Part shown: piece by piece, positions 1-5,773 of the stretch | Numbering within the stretch: the stretch's first letter is position 1 | Layout of the letters: every line of letters starts with the position of its first letter | Origin: Candidatus Saccharimonadia bacterium | GTDB taxonomy: Bacteria > Patescibacteriota > Saccharimonadia > Saccharimonadales > Saccharimonadaceae | Direction: 5' to 3' | NCBI GenBank assembly: GCA_023257145.1 | Contig: JALRDA010000115.1 | Location: forward strand, 1 to 7,216 | DNA: 7,216 nt | Position numbers and translations under genes: made by a program | Notes under the pieces: model-generated | The model's database searches: none | Seen by the model: the letters and a program-made list of their open reading frames with translations, nothing else | Told to the model about the DNA's origin: nothing

Positions 1-87
1 GGATTGAGTATTAAAAATCTATTGGAAAACGATGAAGTACGTCAAAAAACTATGCGATATACGAAAATTGCTAACATGACTGCATAA
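1..87 (+). CDS. Possible C-terminal end of an upstream gene (5' truncated)
   Basis: Frame 1 is open from the first base to a TAA at 85-87 and would encode the last 28 residues of a protein, beginning GLSIKNLLENDE and ending KIANMTA. The composition (charged, helix-forming, no low complexity) looks like a real protein end, and the next gene starts shortly after. An open stretch this short could also arise by chance. I do not recognise the family. An upstream pilus-assembly gene would fit the pilin that follows, but the residues show no diagnostic motif. Confidence 0.35.
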   Translation, partial: GLSIKNLLENDEVRQKTMRYTKIANMTA

Positions 88-161
88 ATTTGTATGCTTT
101 GCATTAAGTGCGCGTTAGGAGTATAGTTGCCGTAACATTAAACATTACCGGAATAGTCAAT

Positions 162-794
162 GTGATTAGCGGGTATTCAAAAGTTTCAAGCGGCTTTACG
201 ATTGTAGAATTACTAATTGTAGTGGTGGTCATTGGGGTTTTGGCCTCAATCACTGTCGTAGCCTTTAACGGTGTAAAGCAACGTGCCAATAACTCATCGC
301 GAATTTCGCTCGCTAGTCAAATGAAGAAGGTATTTGATGCGACCAGGATTGACACATCTGTCGCTGAAATGAAGGCAACTTTGCAGTACGACACGTGGTA
401 CCGTGCCTGTATAGGGACAAACTATCCAGACGTTAACAGTGATGGCGTAAGGGACTGCGCTGCATATAATGGCAGTCCGTTTGTTTCCGAGACGGCTGGG
501 TTTAATGCAATATTATCTAAAACGGCCACGGTGCCATCCATGACGGCGTTTCGACCTGTCGTAGCGACTAACGGTGATGTCTATTATGGGCCATATATTT
601 CGAGTATTAATGTTGATGGAAAAGATGTCCTGTCGTTTGAATACTTCTTGGAAGGTGTGGGGCAATCGTGTAATATGAGCCCACTTGTCTATCTTAATGG
701 GTCCGGCGCCTATACAGTCACATCACAAGGCGAGCCAAGATATACGACATCGGCAAATGGTATAACGGTTTGTAAACTTCGCGCCACCGAGTAA
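162..794 (+). CDS. Type IV pilin-like protein with class III prepilin signal
   Basis: Prepilin-type protein, predicted to be cleaved and N-methylated by a prepilin peptidase and assembled into a type IV pilus or pseudopilus. The hallmark is G|FTIVELL followed by a hydrophobic helix, with Glu at position 5 of the mature chain. After the helix comes NGVKQRANNSS, typical of pilins I associate with Saccharibacteria, then a roughly 160-residue soluble head. The head has four Cys (YRACIG, VRDCAA, GQSCNM, ITVCKL), probably two disulfides, and a DVNSDGVRD loop (Asp at residue 90) resembling a calcium-binding loop. The start is uncertain. GTG 162 gives an ordinary 11-residue leader and 210 aa. GTG 108 gives 228 aa and a 29-residue leader, and lies 10 nt past a possible TATGCT -10 (93-98), so it could be leaderless. 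An AGGAG at 117-121 has no in-frame start at a useful distance. The class is secure; major versus minor pilin is not resolved. Confidence 0.85.
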   Translation: MISGYSKVSSGFTIVELLIVVVVIGVLASITVVAFNGVKQRANNSSRISLASQMKKVFDATRIDTSVAEMKATLQYDTWYRACIGTNYPDVNSDGVRDCAAYNGSPFVSETAGFNAILSKTATVPSMTAFRPVVATNGDVYYGPYISSINVDGKDVLSFEYFLEGVGQSCNMSPLVYLNGSGAYTVTSQGEPRYTTSANGITVCKLRATE

Positions 795-904
795 GTGTCG
801 GTAGGTCTGCGTGACTCTCATGTTGTGCCATCGCTAGCGTAAGCGAGATGGATGCTATATGATAGAGGAAATCTATAACAATTCGATAGGAAACCTAAAA
901 TACT
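795..904 (+). other. Intergenic gap with small hairpins and possible weak promoter
   Basis: This 110-base gap separates the pilin from the hydrolase gene. TCGCT (831-835) can pair with AGCGA (842-846) around a six-base loop, but no T-run follows, so it is a poor terminator. ATAGA (862-866) can pair with TCTAT (872-876). Possible -10 boxes are TATGAT (858-863) and TATAAC (874-879), neither with a convincing -35. AGGA at 888-891 lies 13 bases before the GTG at 905, longer than usual for a Shine-Dalgarno. Whether the hydrolase has its own promoter cannot be decided from this. Confidence 0.3.
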
Positions 905-2788
905 GTGCGCAAGATACACCCGACATTTCGATCAAGAATTTTTAGCGGACTAAATATCTCGATAATGACGGCTGCTGTGGTTTGTGCGGGAGTGATCGTA
1001 TTTGCTGGTTTGCTGCGCGTGCAGGCTGCTCCTGGTGATCCAGTTAGCTTATGGAGCAATCAGGTAACGCCGGCGGTCATTAATATGGGCGATCCACAAA
1101 GTCTAGAGTTGGGCTTGAAATTTCGTACGACGACTACTGGTGACGTCACAGGAGTAAAATTCTACAAAAGCAGCGGTAATTTAGGTGAGCATATCGGTAA
1201 TTTATGGGATACGAATGGCAATAACCTAGCGACGGTTACGTTTACGGACGAATCTGCGTCAGGCTGGCAGACTGCAACATTCGAATATCCTGTGCGCATT
1301 GCCGCCGATACGACCTATGTTGTTTCGTATTTTGCTCCACAAGGAAATTTCTCAATGGATTCTGGTTATTTTGCTACCAGTTCACATACAAATGGGCCGC
1401 TTACTGCACTGCAGGACGGTATCGACGGAGCTAATGGCGTCTACGCATACAACGGCTCGTCGACATATCCGGCCAACCCCTCTAGTAGCGATAATTACTG
1501 GGTGGATGTCGTCTTTGTGCCGCAGCACGTCAAGGCCCCGGTTAACTTAAAAGCAGAACAATCTGAGCAATCAATACACTTGAATTGGTCGGCAGATCTT
1601 AGTAGTGTGACTGCATCAAAGTATGTAGTGTTGCGTGATGATGTTGAGATTGGTGAGGTCGAAGGGACGGTATTTGAATACCTCGACGCAACAAGCCTGC
1701 AGCCTGGCGTGACATATACCTATGCCGTTAAGGCGGTTGATGCTGACGATGTAGCGACTGGTCCATCAAACAGCATCACTATGACGTACATTGCCGCAAA
1801 TCCATCAGTGAAGGTTATCGACTCTGCGAATGTTATTACAGATCCAGAGTGGTTCAGGCAAGTGTATGATGACGGTGTGCGACTGTATGTGATGCATTCG
1901 ACCGCCTGGGGAACATGTACCCCTTGGTATAATACGCAGAATCAGCTGGGAATGGCACTAGATGCCGGATTGAAAATCGCTGTCTATACGCGTGATCCTA
2001 ATTGTTGGGAGAACGGAATACTTGCCGCCGGACCGTATAAAGATAAGTTGCAGTTTTTTGCACTCGACGCCGAGACGGACCCGGGAGTGCCGATCACTCG
2101 GCAGATGGTTGATGGGGTAAAATCTTTGAATGTTCGTCCAGTTATCTATTCGGGGTCGGGCATGTGGGGTGGCATTCAGGGCGCAACGGCTAATGATTTT
2201 GCGGATGTGCCACTTTGGGATACCGACACGTCATATGCGGATTATGAATATTGGCAGCCTAACTATTTATCACCAAATCCTGTGCGTTATGGCGGTTGGA
2301 ATACACCAAATACAATGCGTATTGGTGTCCAGCAGGAATTTGAATACGAGCTGCGCGGCGTGTATGTTGATTTGAATTCATTTGATGCAAGCTTTTTGAC
2401 AGTAGGGGAAACGCCTGTCGAACCGCCGCAAGATCCTGAAACGCCAGTTACTCCGACGGTTCCCGTGGCACCAATCGTAGCGGGCGGGTCGTCAAGTGGA
2501 AGCATGTCAAGTACGTCGTCGCAAACAAAGTCATCTATTGACCGCTCAGCTCAGTTGGGTGGATCCGTCGCGCAAGGTGCGACTAACGAGGTGACGTCTG
2601 ATCCTGCAGTCCAGTCCACGCAGAATGTTATTGATTCTGAACAGGCAAATGCTACGAAAGATACCGCAAAGATCGACGAGCAGCCGACCGAAGAAAACGA
2701 TCTGAAATTTTCATCATTTGTTATTGCAGGTGCGGGTGTTGTTGCAGTTATTGTTATCGTTGCGGTCCTAGTGTTCCGTAGAATATAG
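905..2788 (+). CDS. Tail-anchored surface protein: DUF4082 - FN3 - GH25-like hydrolase
   Basis: Exported 627-residue protein starting at GTG. Residues 1-41 form a signal peptide (basic MRKIHPTFRSR, hydrophobic core, VQA|AP). Residues about 45-207 match DUF4082: SLWSNQVTPA, LELGLKFRT, GVKFYKSSGN, a Gly-Trp-Gln stretch, DGIDGANGVYAY and NYWVDVVF. About 210-298 is a fibronectin type III domain. About 303-500 resembles a GH25 (lysozyme-like) barrel: VIDSAN with D306, FALDAE with D388-x-E390, PVIYSG, VPLWD and YVDLN with D489. GH25 enzymes cut the MurNAc-GlcNAc bond of peptidoglycan through the DxE acids. Two Cys in the barrel (GTCTPW, PNCWEN) could form a disulfide. A Pro/Ser/Thr/Gln-rich linker (about 505-600) leads to a membrane helix (about 603-624) and a short FRRI end, with no LPXTG motif. 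It would therefore be membrane-tethered with the enzyme outside. Activity is inferred; the barrel is divergent and could be a binding domain. Confidence 0.85.
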   Translation: MRKIHPTFRSRIFSGLNISIMTAAVVCAGVIVFAGLLRVQAAPGDPVSLWSNQVTPAVINMGDPQSLELGLKFRTTTTGDVTGVKFYKSSGNLGEHIGNLWDTNGNNLATVTFTDESASGWQTATFEYPVRIAADTTYVVSYFAPQGNFSMDSGYFATSSHTNGPLTALQDGIDGANGVYAYNGSSTYPANPSSSDNYWVDVVFVPQHVKAPVNLKAEQSEQSIHLNWSADLSSVTASKYVVLRDDVEIGEVEGTVFEYLDATSLQPGVTYTYAVKAVDADDVATGPSNSITMTYIAANPSVKVIDSANVITDPEWFRQVYDDGVRLYVMHSTAWGTCTPWYNTQNQLGMALDAGLKIAVYTRDPNCWENGILAAGPYKDKLQFFALDAETDPGVPITRQMVDGVKSLNVRPVIYSGSGMWGGIQGATANDFADVPLWDTDTSYADYEYWQPNYLSPNPVRYGGWNTPNTMRIGVQQEFEYELRGVYVDLNSFDASFLTVGETPVEPPQDPETPVTPTVPVAPIVAGGSSSGSMSSTSSQTKSSIDRSAQLGGSVAQGATNEVTSDPAVQSTQNVIDSEQANATKDTAKIDEQPTEENDLKFSSFVIAGAGVVAVIVIVAVLVFRRI

Positions 2789-2807
2789 TCGACGCTAGCA
2801 CTGTCTA

Positions 2808-2836
2808 TTTACAAAATATATAAAAAATGCTATTAT
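2808..2836 (+). promoter_or_regulatory. Strong sigma70-type promoter for the wall-anchored protein
   Basis: TTTACA (2808-2813), a 17-base A/T-rich spacer and TATTAT (2831-2836), with TG one base before the -10 (2828-2829), make an extended -10 promoter. Transcription should start near 2843, about 114 bases before the TTG start. It lies 20 bases after the previous stop codon, so the following gene has its own transcript. The -10 box sits inside a perfect inverted repeat, GCTAT-T-ATAGC (2829-2839), which may be chance. Confidence 0.75.
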
Positions 2837-2842
2837 AGCCAG

Positions 2843-2956
2843 CAATGTGTCAATATATTTTTTGCACAGAGTCTGGCGGCGACCTGCCGCTTGTACTTTA
2901 ACTTCTACGGTTCGTAAAATATTTAAAACAACAACCCTTGAAAGGAGGTGATTGAT
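2843..2956 (+). promoter_or_regulatory. Long structured 5' leader
   Basis: Inferred untranslated leader of about 114 nt between the predicted transcription start and the TTG codon. It contains a GC-rich hairpin, GCGGC (2876-2880) with GCCGC (2886-2890) plus a closing G-U pair, in otherwise A/T-rich sequence. The loop GACCT contains ACCT, complementary to the AGGT (2946-2949) of the ribosome binding site, so a loop-to-SD contact is possible but rests on four bases. No known riboswitch class is recognised. It may simply stabilise the mRNA. Confidence 0.4.
2940..2952 (+). promoter_or_regulatory. Near-complete anti-SD complement; decides TTG 2957 as start
   Basis: GAAAGGAGGTGAT is a 13-base uninterrupted complement to the usual bacterial 16S rRNA 3' end (ATCACCTCCTTTC). 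Its GGAGG core (2944-2948) lies 8 bases before TTG at 2957, an ideal spacing. The in-frame GTG at 2948 overlaps the core itself and cannot be the start. The other genes in the window have weak or no Shine-Dalgarno sequences. Confidence 0.85.
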
Positions 2957-4960
2957 TTGGCACGCTGCCAAACCAGTCACCCAGTTCGCTCAGTTTTGTC
3001 ACTTGCAGCTGCGGCTGCACTCGCATCGACAGCGCTTATCTTCGCTTCGCCAACTTTCGCCTCCGATTCGGTGGTTGATGCGGCAAGCAAGGACAGCGCT
3101 TCGGTCGAGGTCACGACCACCGAGGTGGCGGCAGATCCTTCGGCAAAGGTCACTCCCGAACAGGAAGTGTCCGCTGCTGTTGAACCTGTGGCACCCACCG
3201 TACCGCTCGTACCCGTCTCACCGGTCGATGTGCCGGCGCCCATTCCGGCGCCAGTACCTCAGCCGGCCGCACCCGCTCCAGCTGCTCCAATCCAGGAGCA
3301 GCCCAAGGTGGATGCGGTGGTGCCGGATCAGGCAACTCTCGTTGAAGAGGAGCCTGTCGTAGTGGAGCCTGTCAAACCGACTGTGTTTACCGGAAGGGTA
3401 GTGGCGATCACCGACACTACCTCGCCGCAGTATGGTCAGTTCTTGGTTTCTGTCGGCCCCAACCAGGGTCTTCGTTTCCAGATGTTCATTGATGATGTTC
3501 GCGTCAGGCCCTATGTCTACGCGCCGTCGGATACGGGCTTTGAAAATCAGCCCGCGCAGTACAACTTCCTGGGAAACCAGCCTGTTGTCTTGCCGGGGCA
3601 GACGATCTACGCATGTGTCTACCCGCCGTCCACCGACACTCAGCTGCCGGCAGGATCGCAGTCGTGTACTGAAAAGTACACGATTCCAGGCGGCCAGCCT
3701 GTCGATTCTGACGGCGATGGCGTTCCCGACAATGTCGATACGTGTCCCGGTACGCCGGCCGGCACCGCTGTCGATGACAAGGGTTGTGCGATTGTCGTAC
3801 CAGACCCTGTCGAGACGACGCGGGACGAGCCTGCTAAGCCGTCGAGCATCGAAAAGTCGCTCACCGAGGCATTTGCCAAGTGTGGCAACGACGCGGTGCT
3901 TACGGGTGCGCAGTTCAACATCACCAACTACAGCAGTGTGGTTCCATCGATCGACGTGACGTTGAGCGATGGCAGTGTCGTCAATGTGGCTCTCAGCCGC
4001 GTCGACGGCAAGGCCGCCAAGTACCAGCTGTCGCTTGCGCCCGGTGTTCGCATCGTTAGTGCATCGGCAGAGGTACCGAAGGATTGGACCGGCGAGTTCC
4101 AGCTTTCCCACTACGATTGTGGCGAGGGCGAAGAACCGGAAGAGCCCACACCAGGGCTTGATCCGGCAGTCGTGACTTCCTACGAATCGGGCACGTTTGT
4201 CGTTTCGGAGTGTGTCGGCAACGGCACGCTGACCGCCAAGGGTGAATTTACCCGAGGTGCGACCATCGTGTTCGAAGCGCGTGACTCCAGTGGCAAGCTG
4301 CTGTTCTCCAAGGAATACACCAACTGGGACGGCAAAGCTACTCTGGTCGTTCAGAATGTCGACCTTGGTGAGTGCTGCGACGAAACCATTTCCTGGTCAT
4401 GGTCAGAGACTACCAAGTCTGAGAGCGGAAGCTCTTGGGCGGTGCTCTTCCATGGATCCATCGAACAGCCTGCGTGCCCTTCGAATCCATCGGATGGGGA
4501 TGACGGCGACGGCGATGACAACGGGAACGGCGGCCATGACAATGGCGGTCACCACCCGGGTGATGGTTGCGACGTCGATGACAATGGCAACCACAACGGT
4601 GGTGGCCACGGTCACGGCGGCGACAATGACAACGGCAATGGCGGCTGGACGCCTCCTCCGGGAAGCAACAATCAGCCCGGCGGCTGGAACGGTCATGCGG
4701 GTGGCCCGGGTCTTGAGATTCCGGTTCACCCCAGTGTTGGTAACAACCAGCCTGTCGACTTGACTCCGATTCAGCAGCTTGGGATCGATACGTCGGCCGA
4801 TTTGAATTCAAACCTGCAGAATCAGGATGATTCAAAGGAGACGTTGGCACACACTGGCGCTGAAGGACTGATTGCTACCGCCGTTTTGGCGTTTGCGCTT
4901 CTTGCCTTCGGTATTCTAGTGGTGAGAATGGCGCGGCGTCATCCGTTGACTGCCAGCTAG
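2957..4960 (+). CDS. Cell-wall-sorted multidomain surface protein (TSP3 repeat, LAHTG signal)
   Basis: Exported 667-residue protein from the TTG start. Residues 1-35 are a signal peptide (TFA|SD). About 55-142 is a Pro/Ala/Val/Glu-rich stalk. About 143-248 is a beta-rich domain with two Cys. Residues 250-276 are a thrombospondin type 3 repeat of the OmpA-linker form (DSDGDGVPDNVDTCP, then CAI), a calcium-binding motif. About 296-390 and 399-507 are two further Cys-containing, probably beta-sandwich domains, which I cannot name. About 512-565 is an Asp/Gly/Asn/His-rich tract. LAHTG (630-634), a hydrophobic helix (about 640-659) and RMARRHPLTAS form a sortase-type sorting signal; LAXTG is the class E sortase form. 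The gene is far more GC-rich than its neighbours and uses AAG for 16 of 18 Lys. With the strong promoter, full SD and long terminator this points to very high expression, or alternatively to acquisition from a high-GC actinobacterium. A structural or adhesive wall protein is the best guess; the precise role is unknown. Confidence 0.85.
   Translation: MARCQTSHPVRSVLSLAAAAALASTALIFASPTFASDSVVDAASKDSASVEVTTTEVAADPSAKVTPEQEVSAAVEPVAPTVPLVPVSPVDVPAPIPAPVPQPAAPAPAAPIQEQPKVDAVVPDQATLVEEEPVVVEPVKPTVFTGRVVAITDTTSPQYGQFLVSVGPNQGLRFQMFIDDVRVRPYVYAPSDTGFENQPAQYNFLGNQPVVLPGQTIYACVYPPSTDTQLPAGSQSCTEKYTIPGGQPVDSDGDGVPDNVDTCPGTPAGTAVDDKGCAIVVPDPVETTRDEPAKPSSIEKSLTEAFAKCGNDAVLTGAQFNITNYSSVVPSIDVTLSDGSVVNVALSRVDGKAAKYQLSLAPGVRIVSASAEVPKDWTGEFQLSHYDCGEGEEPEEPTPGLDPAVVTSYESGTFVVSECVGNGTLTAKGEFTRGATIVFEARDSSGKLLFSKEYTNWDGKATLVVQNVDLGECCDETISWSWSETTKSESGSSWAVLFHGSIEQPACPSNPSDGDDGDGDDNGNGGHDNGGHHPGDGCDVDDNGNHNGGGHGHGGDNDNGNGGWTPPPGSNNQPGGWNGHAGGPGLEIPVHPSVGNNQPVDLTPIQQLGIDTSADLNSNLQNQDDSKETLAHTGAEGLIATAVLAFALLAFGILVVRMARRHPLTAS
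4491..4650 (+). repeat. Degenerate in-frame repeat encoding Asp/Gly/Asn/His-rich tract
   Basis: Short imperfect units such as GATGACAACGGGAACGG, GATGACAATGGCAACC and AATGACAACGGCAATGG recur in frame within the wall-anchored gene. They encode residues about 512-565, built from D-D/N-N-G-N and GGHDNGG-like units with His clusters (GGHHPG, GGGHGHGG). The acidic and His residues suggest calcium or transition-metal binding, or a flexible hydrated spacer. Sequences like this tend to vary in length by slippage. Confidence 0.7.
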
Positions 4961-4992
4961 CCGCACTGTTGGGCTAAATATTTACGAATTGC

Positions 4993-5060
4993 GCCCCGGG
5001 TGTCGATCAGTTGTGGAGTTATGCTTCACACTGGTTGGCGCCTGGGGCTCTTTTCTTTAT
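4993..5060 (+). terminator. Very long strand-specific hairpin with U-rich tail
   Basis: Bases 4993-5018 pair with 5024-5048 in an almost uninterrupted stem: 18 pairs (4993-5010 with 5031-5048), one bulged T (5011), then 7 pairs (5012-5018 with 5024-5030), closing a five-base loop TTATG. Six pairs are G-T, so the fold holds in the + strand transcript but would have six C-A mismatches in the reverse transcript. It starts 32 bases after the stop codon of the wall-anchored gene and is followed by CTCTTTTCTTTAT, as in an intrinsic terminator. At 25 pairs the stem is far longer than needed for termination, so it may also protect the mRNA 3' end or be processed. Confidence 0.8.
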
Positions 5061-5150
5061 ATGGCTATATAGACTGATATCAGGTGACGATGTCGTTCTA
5101 TTAGCGTGTATAAAAAATCTATTCAGAGTACGACTGATGACTATCTGCGC

Positions 5151-5180
5151 TTGCATGAATAGTGGTGGGTATATTATGCT
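5151..5180 (+). promoter_or_regulatory. Candidate promoter for the TPR-like / secreted protein pair
   Basis: TTGCAT (5151-5156), an 18-base spacer and TATGCT (5175-5180) would start transcription near 5187, at or beside the ATG; an overlapping TATTAT (5172-5177) is an alternative -10. No Shine-Dalgarno precedes the ATG at 5187 (the upstream bases are TATGCTTATGGT), so a leaderless mRNA is plausible. The preceding terminator makes a new promoter in this 126-base stretch necessary. Exact boxes are uncertain. Confidence 0.4.
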
Positions 5181-5186
5181 TATGGT

Positions 5187-5771
5187 ATGTCTAAAAAGCT
5201 CGTCTCGTTGCCTAAAAAACGCACCCTTATTATTATCCTAACTTGTATAGCTCTCGTAGGTATTGGCGTTGGCGGCTACTATTATCTGAGTGCGCAAAAA
5301 AAACAGCAAGAGCAGCAGGCAGTTGAGCAGAAAAAAGCGCTAGATACTGAACGAACTAAATTAGATGATACTGCATTCAGAGGAGATCGCGACCTGGCTG
5401 CAGAATATATGCTGCACATCCAAAACGGAGAGCCAAAAAAAGCACTCGATACATACGAGTCTGCAGTGCAAAAAGCGCCAGATGATAAAGCAAAATTCGC
5501 ACTATATAATCAGGCGGTTACGATAGCCTACAGGGCAAAACAGACCGATCAGGCTATCGACTTTGCTATTAAAGCGAGTGATATCGCGAATAATTATCGT
5601 GCTTCATCAAATGTTGCTGATCTGTATGGATTAAAAAAAGATTATGAGAATCAAAAGAAATACCTGCAAAAAGCGCTTGACCAGGTGGAGACGTTGCCGA
5701 AAGATTCTGAAGAATACGCCAGTATGAAGGCATTTTATCAGGATAAGTTATCAAAAGTGGGTACTAACTAA
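5187..5771 (+). CDS. Membrane-anchored TPR-like protein
   Basis: Protein of 194 residues. A basic N-terminus (MSKKLVSLPKKR) is followed by one membrane helix (about 13-34), so the rest should lie outside the membrane. Residues about 36-60 are Gln/Lys/Glu-rich and could form a coiled coil. About 65-190 are paired amphipathic helices resembling two or three tetratricopeptide repeats, for example GEPKKALDTYESAVQKAPDD, then QAIDFAIKASDIANN, then YENQKKYLQKALDQ. TPRs are protein-binding scaffolds. Lys codons are mainly AAA (21 of 25), opposite to the gene before. The stop overlaps the next start (TAATG), so it is probably translated with, and works with or helps export or anchor, the secreted protein downstream. 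No specific family is recognised. Confidence 0.8.
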   Translation: MSKKLVSLPKKRTLIIILTCIALVGIGVGGYYYLSAQKKQQEQQAVEQKKALDTERTKLDDTAFRGDRDLAAEYMLHIQNGEPKKALDTYESAVQKAPDDKAKFALYNQAVTIAYRAKQTDQAIDFAIKASDIANNYRASSNVADLYGLKKDYENQKKYLQKALDQVETLPKDSEEYASMKAFYQDKLSKVGTN

Positions 5772-5773
5772 TG
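5769..5773 (+). promoter_or_regulatory. TAATG stop/start overlap (translational coupling)
   Basis: The TAA of the TPR-like gene shares its last A with the ATG of the secreted-protein gene. No good Shine-Dalgarno lies just upstream (AAAAGTGGGTACTAAC), so the second gene is likely translated by ribosomes reinitiating after the first. Confidence 0.7.

Noticed and set aside
2948..2956. GTG 2948 as start of the wall-anchored gene
   Set aside because: This GTG is part of the GGAGGTG ribosome binding core; TTG 2957 has ideal spacing from it.
3218..4111. Minus-strand 297-codon open frame
   Set aside because: It lies opposite the wall-anchored gene, is Arg-rich with no recognisable domain, and is explained by that gene's GC-biased third positions. 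The + strand frame has a signal peptide, TSP3 and sorting signal.
4242..4763. Plus-strand 173-codon frame rich in Met, Thr and Ala
   Set aside because: It is a frame-shifted reading of the Asp/Gly/Asn repeat region; the low-complexity product is an artefact of the repeat.
4993..5048. Integron attC-like recombination site
   Set aside because: The imperfect hairpin with a bulged base is reminiscent, but the AAC/GTT core boxes are absent, there is no integrase in view, and the U-rich tail and G-U pairs fit an RNA terminator.
10..5120. Shared AAAAATCTATT near both 13-23 and 5111-5121
   Set aside because: An 11-base A/T-rich match with no flanking similarity is expected by chance in 7 kb; likewise GATTTGAATTCA near 2369 and 4799.
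5011..5241. Plus-strand 76-codon frame
   Set aside because: Its start lies inside the terminator hairpin and it overlaps the start of the TPR-like gene in another frame.
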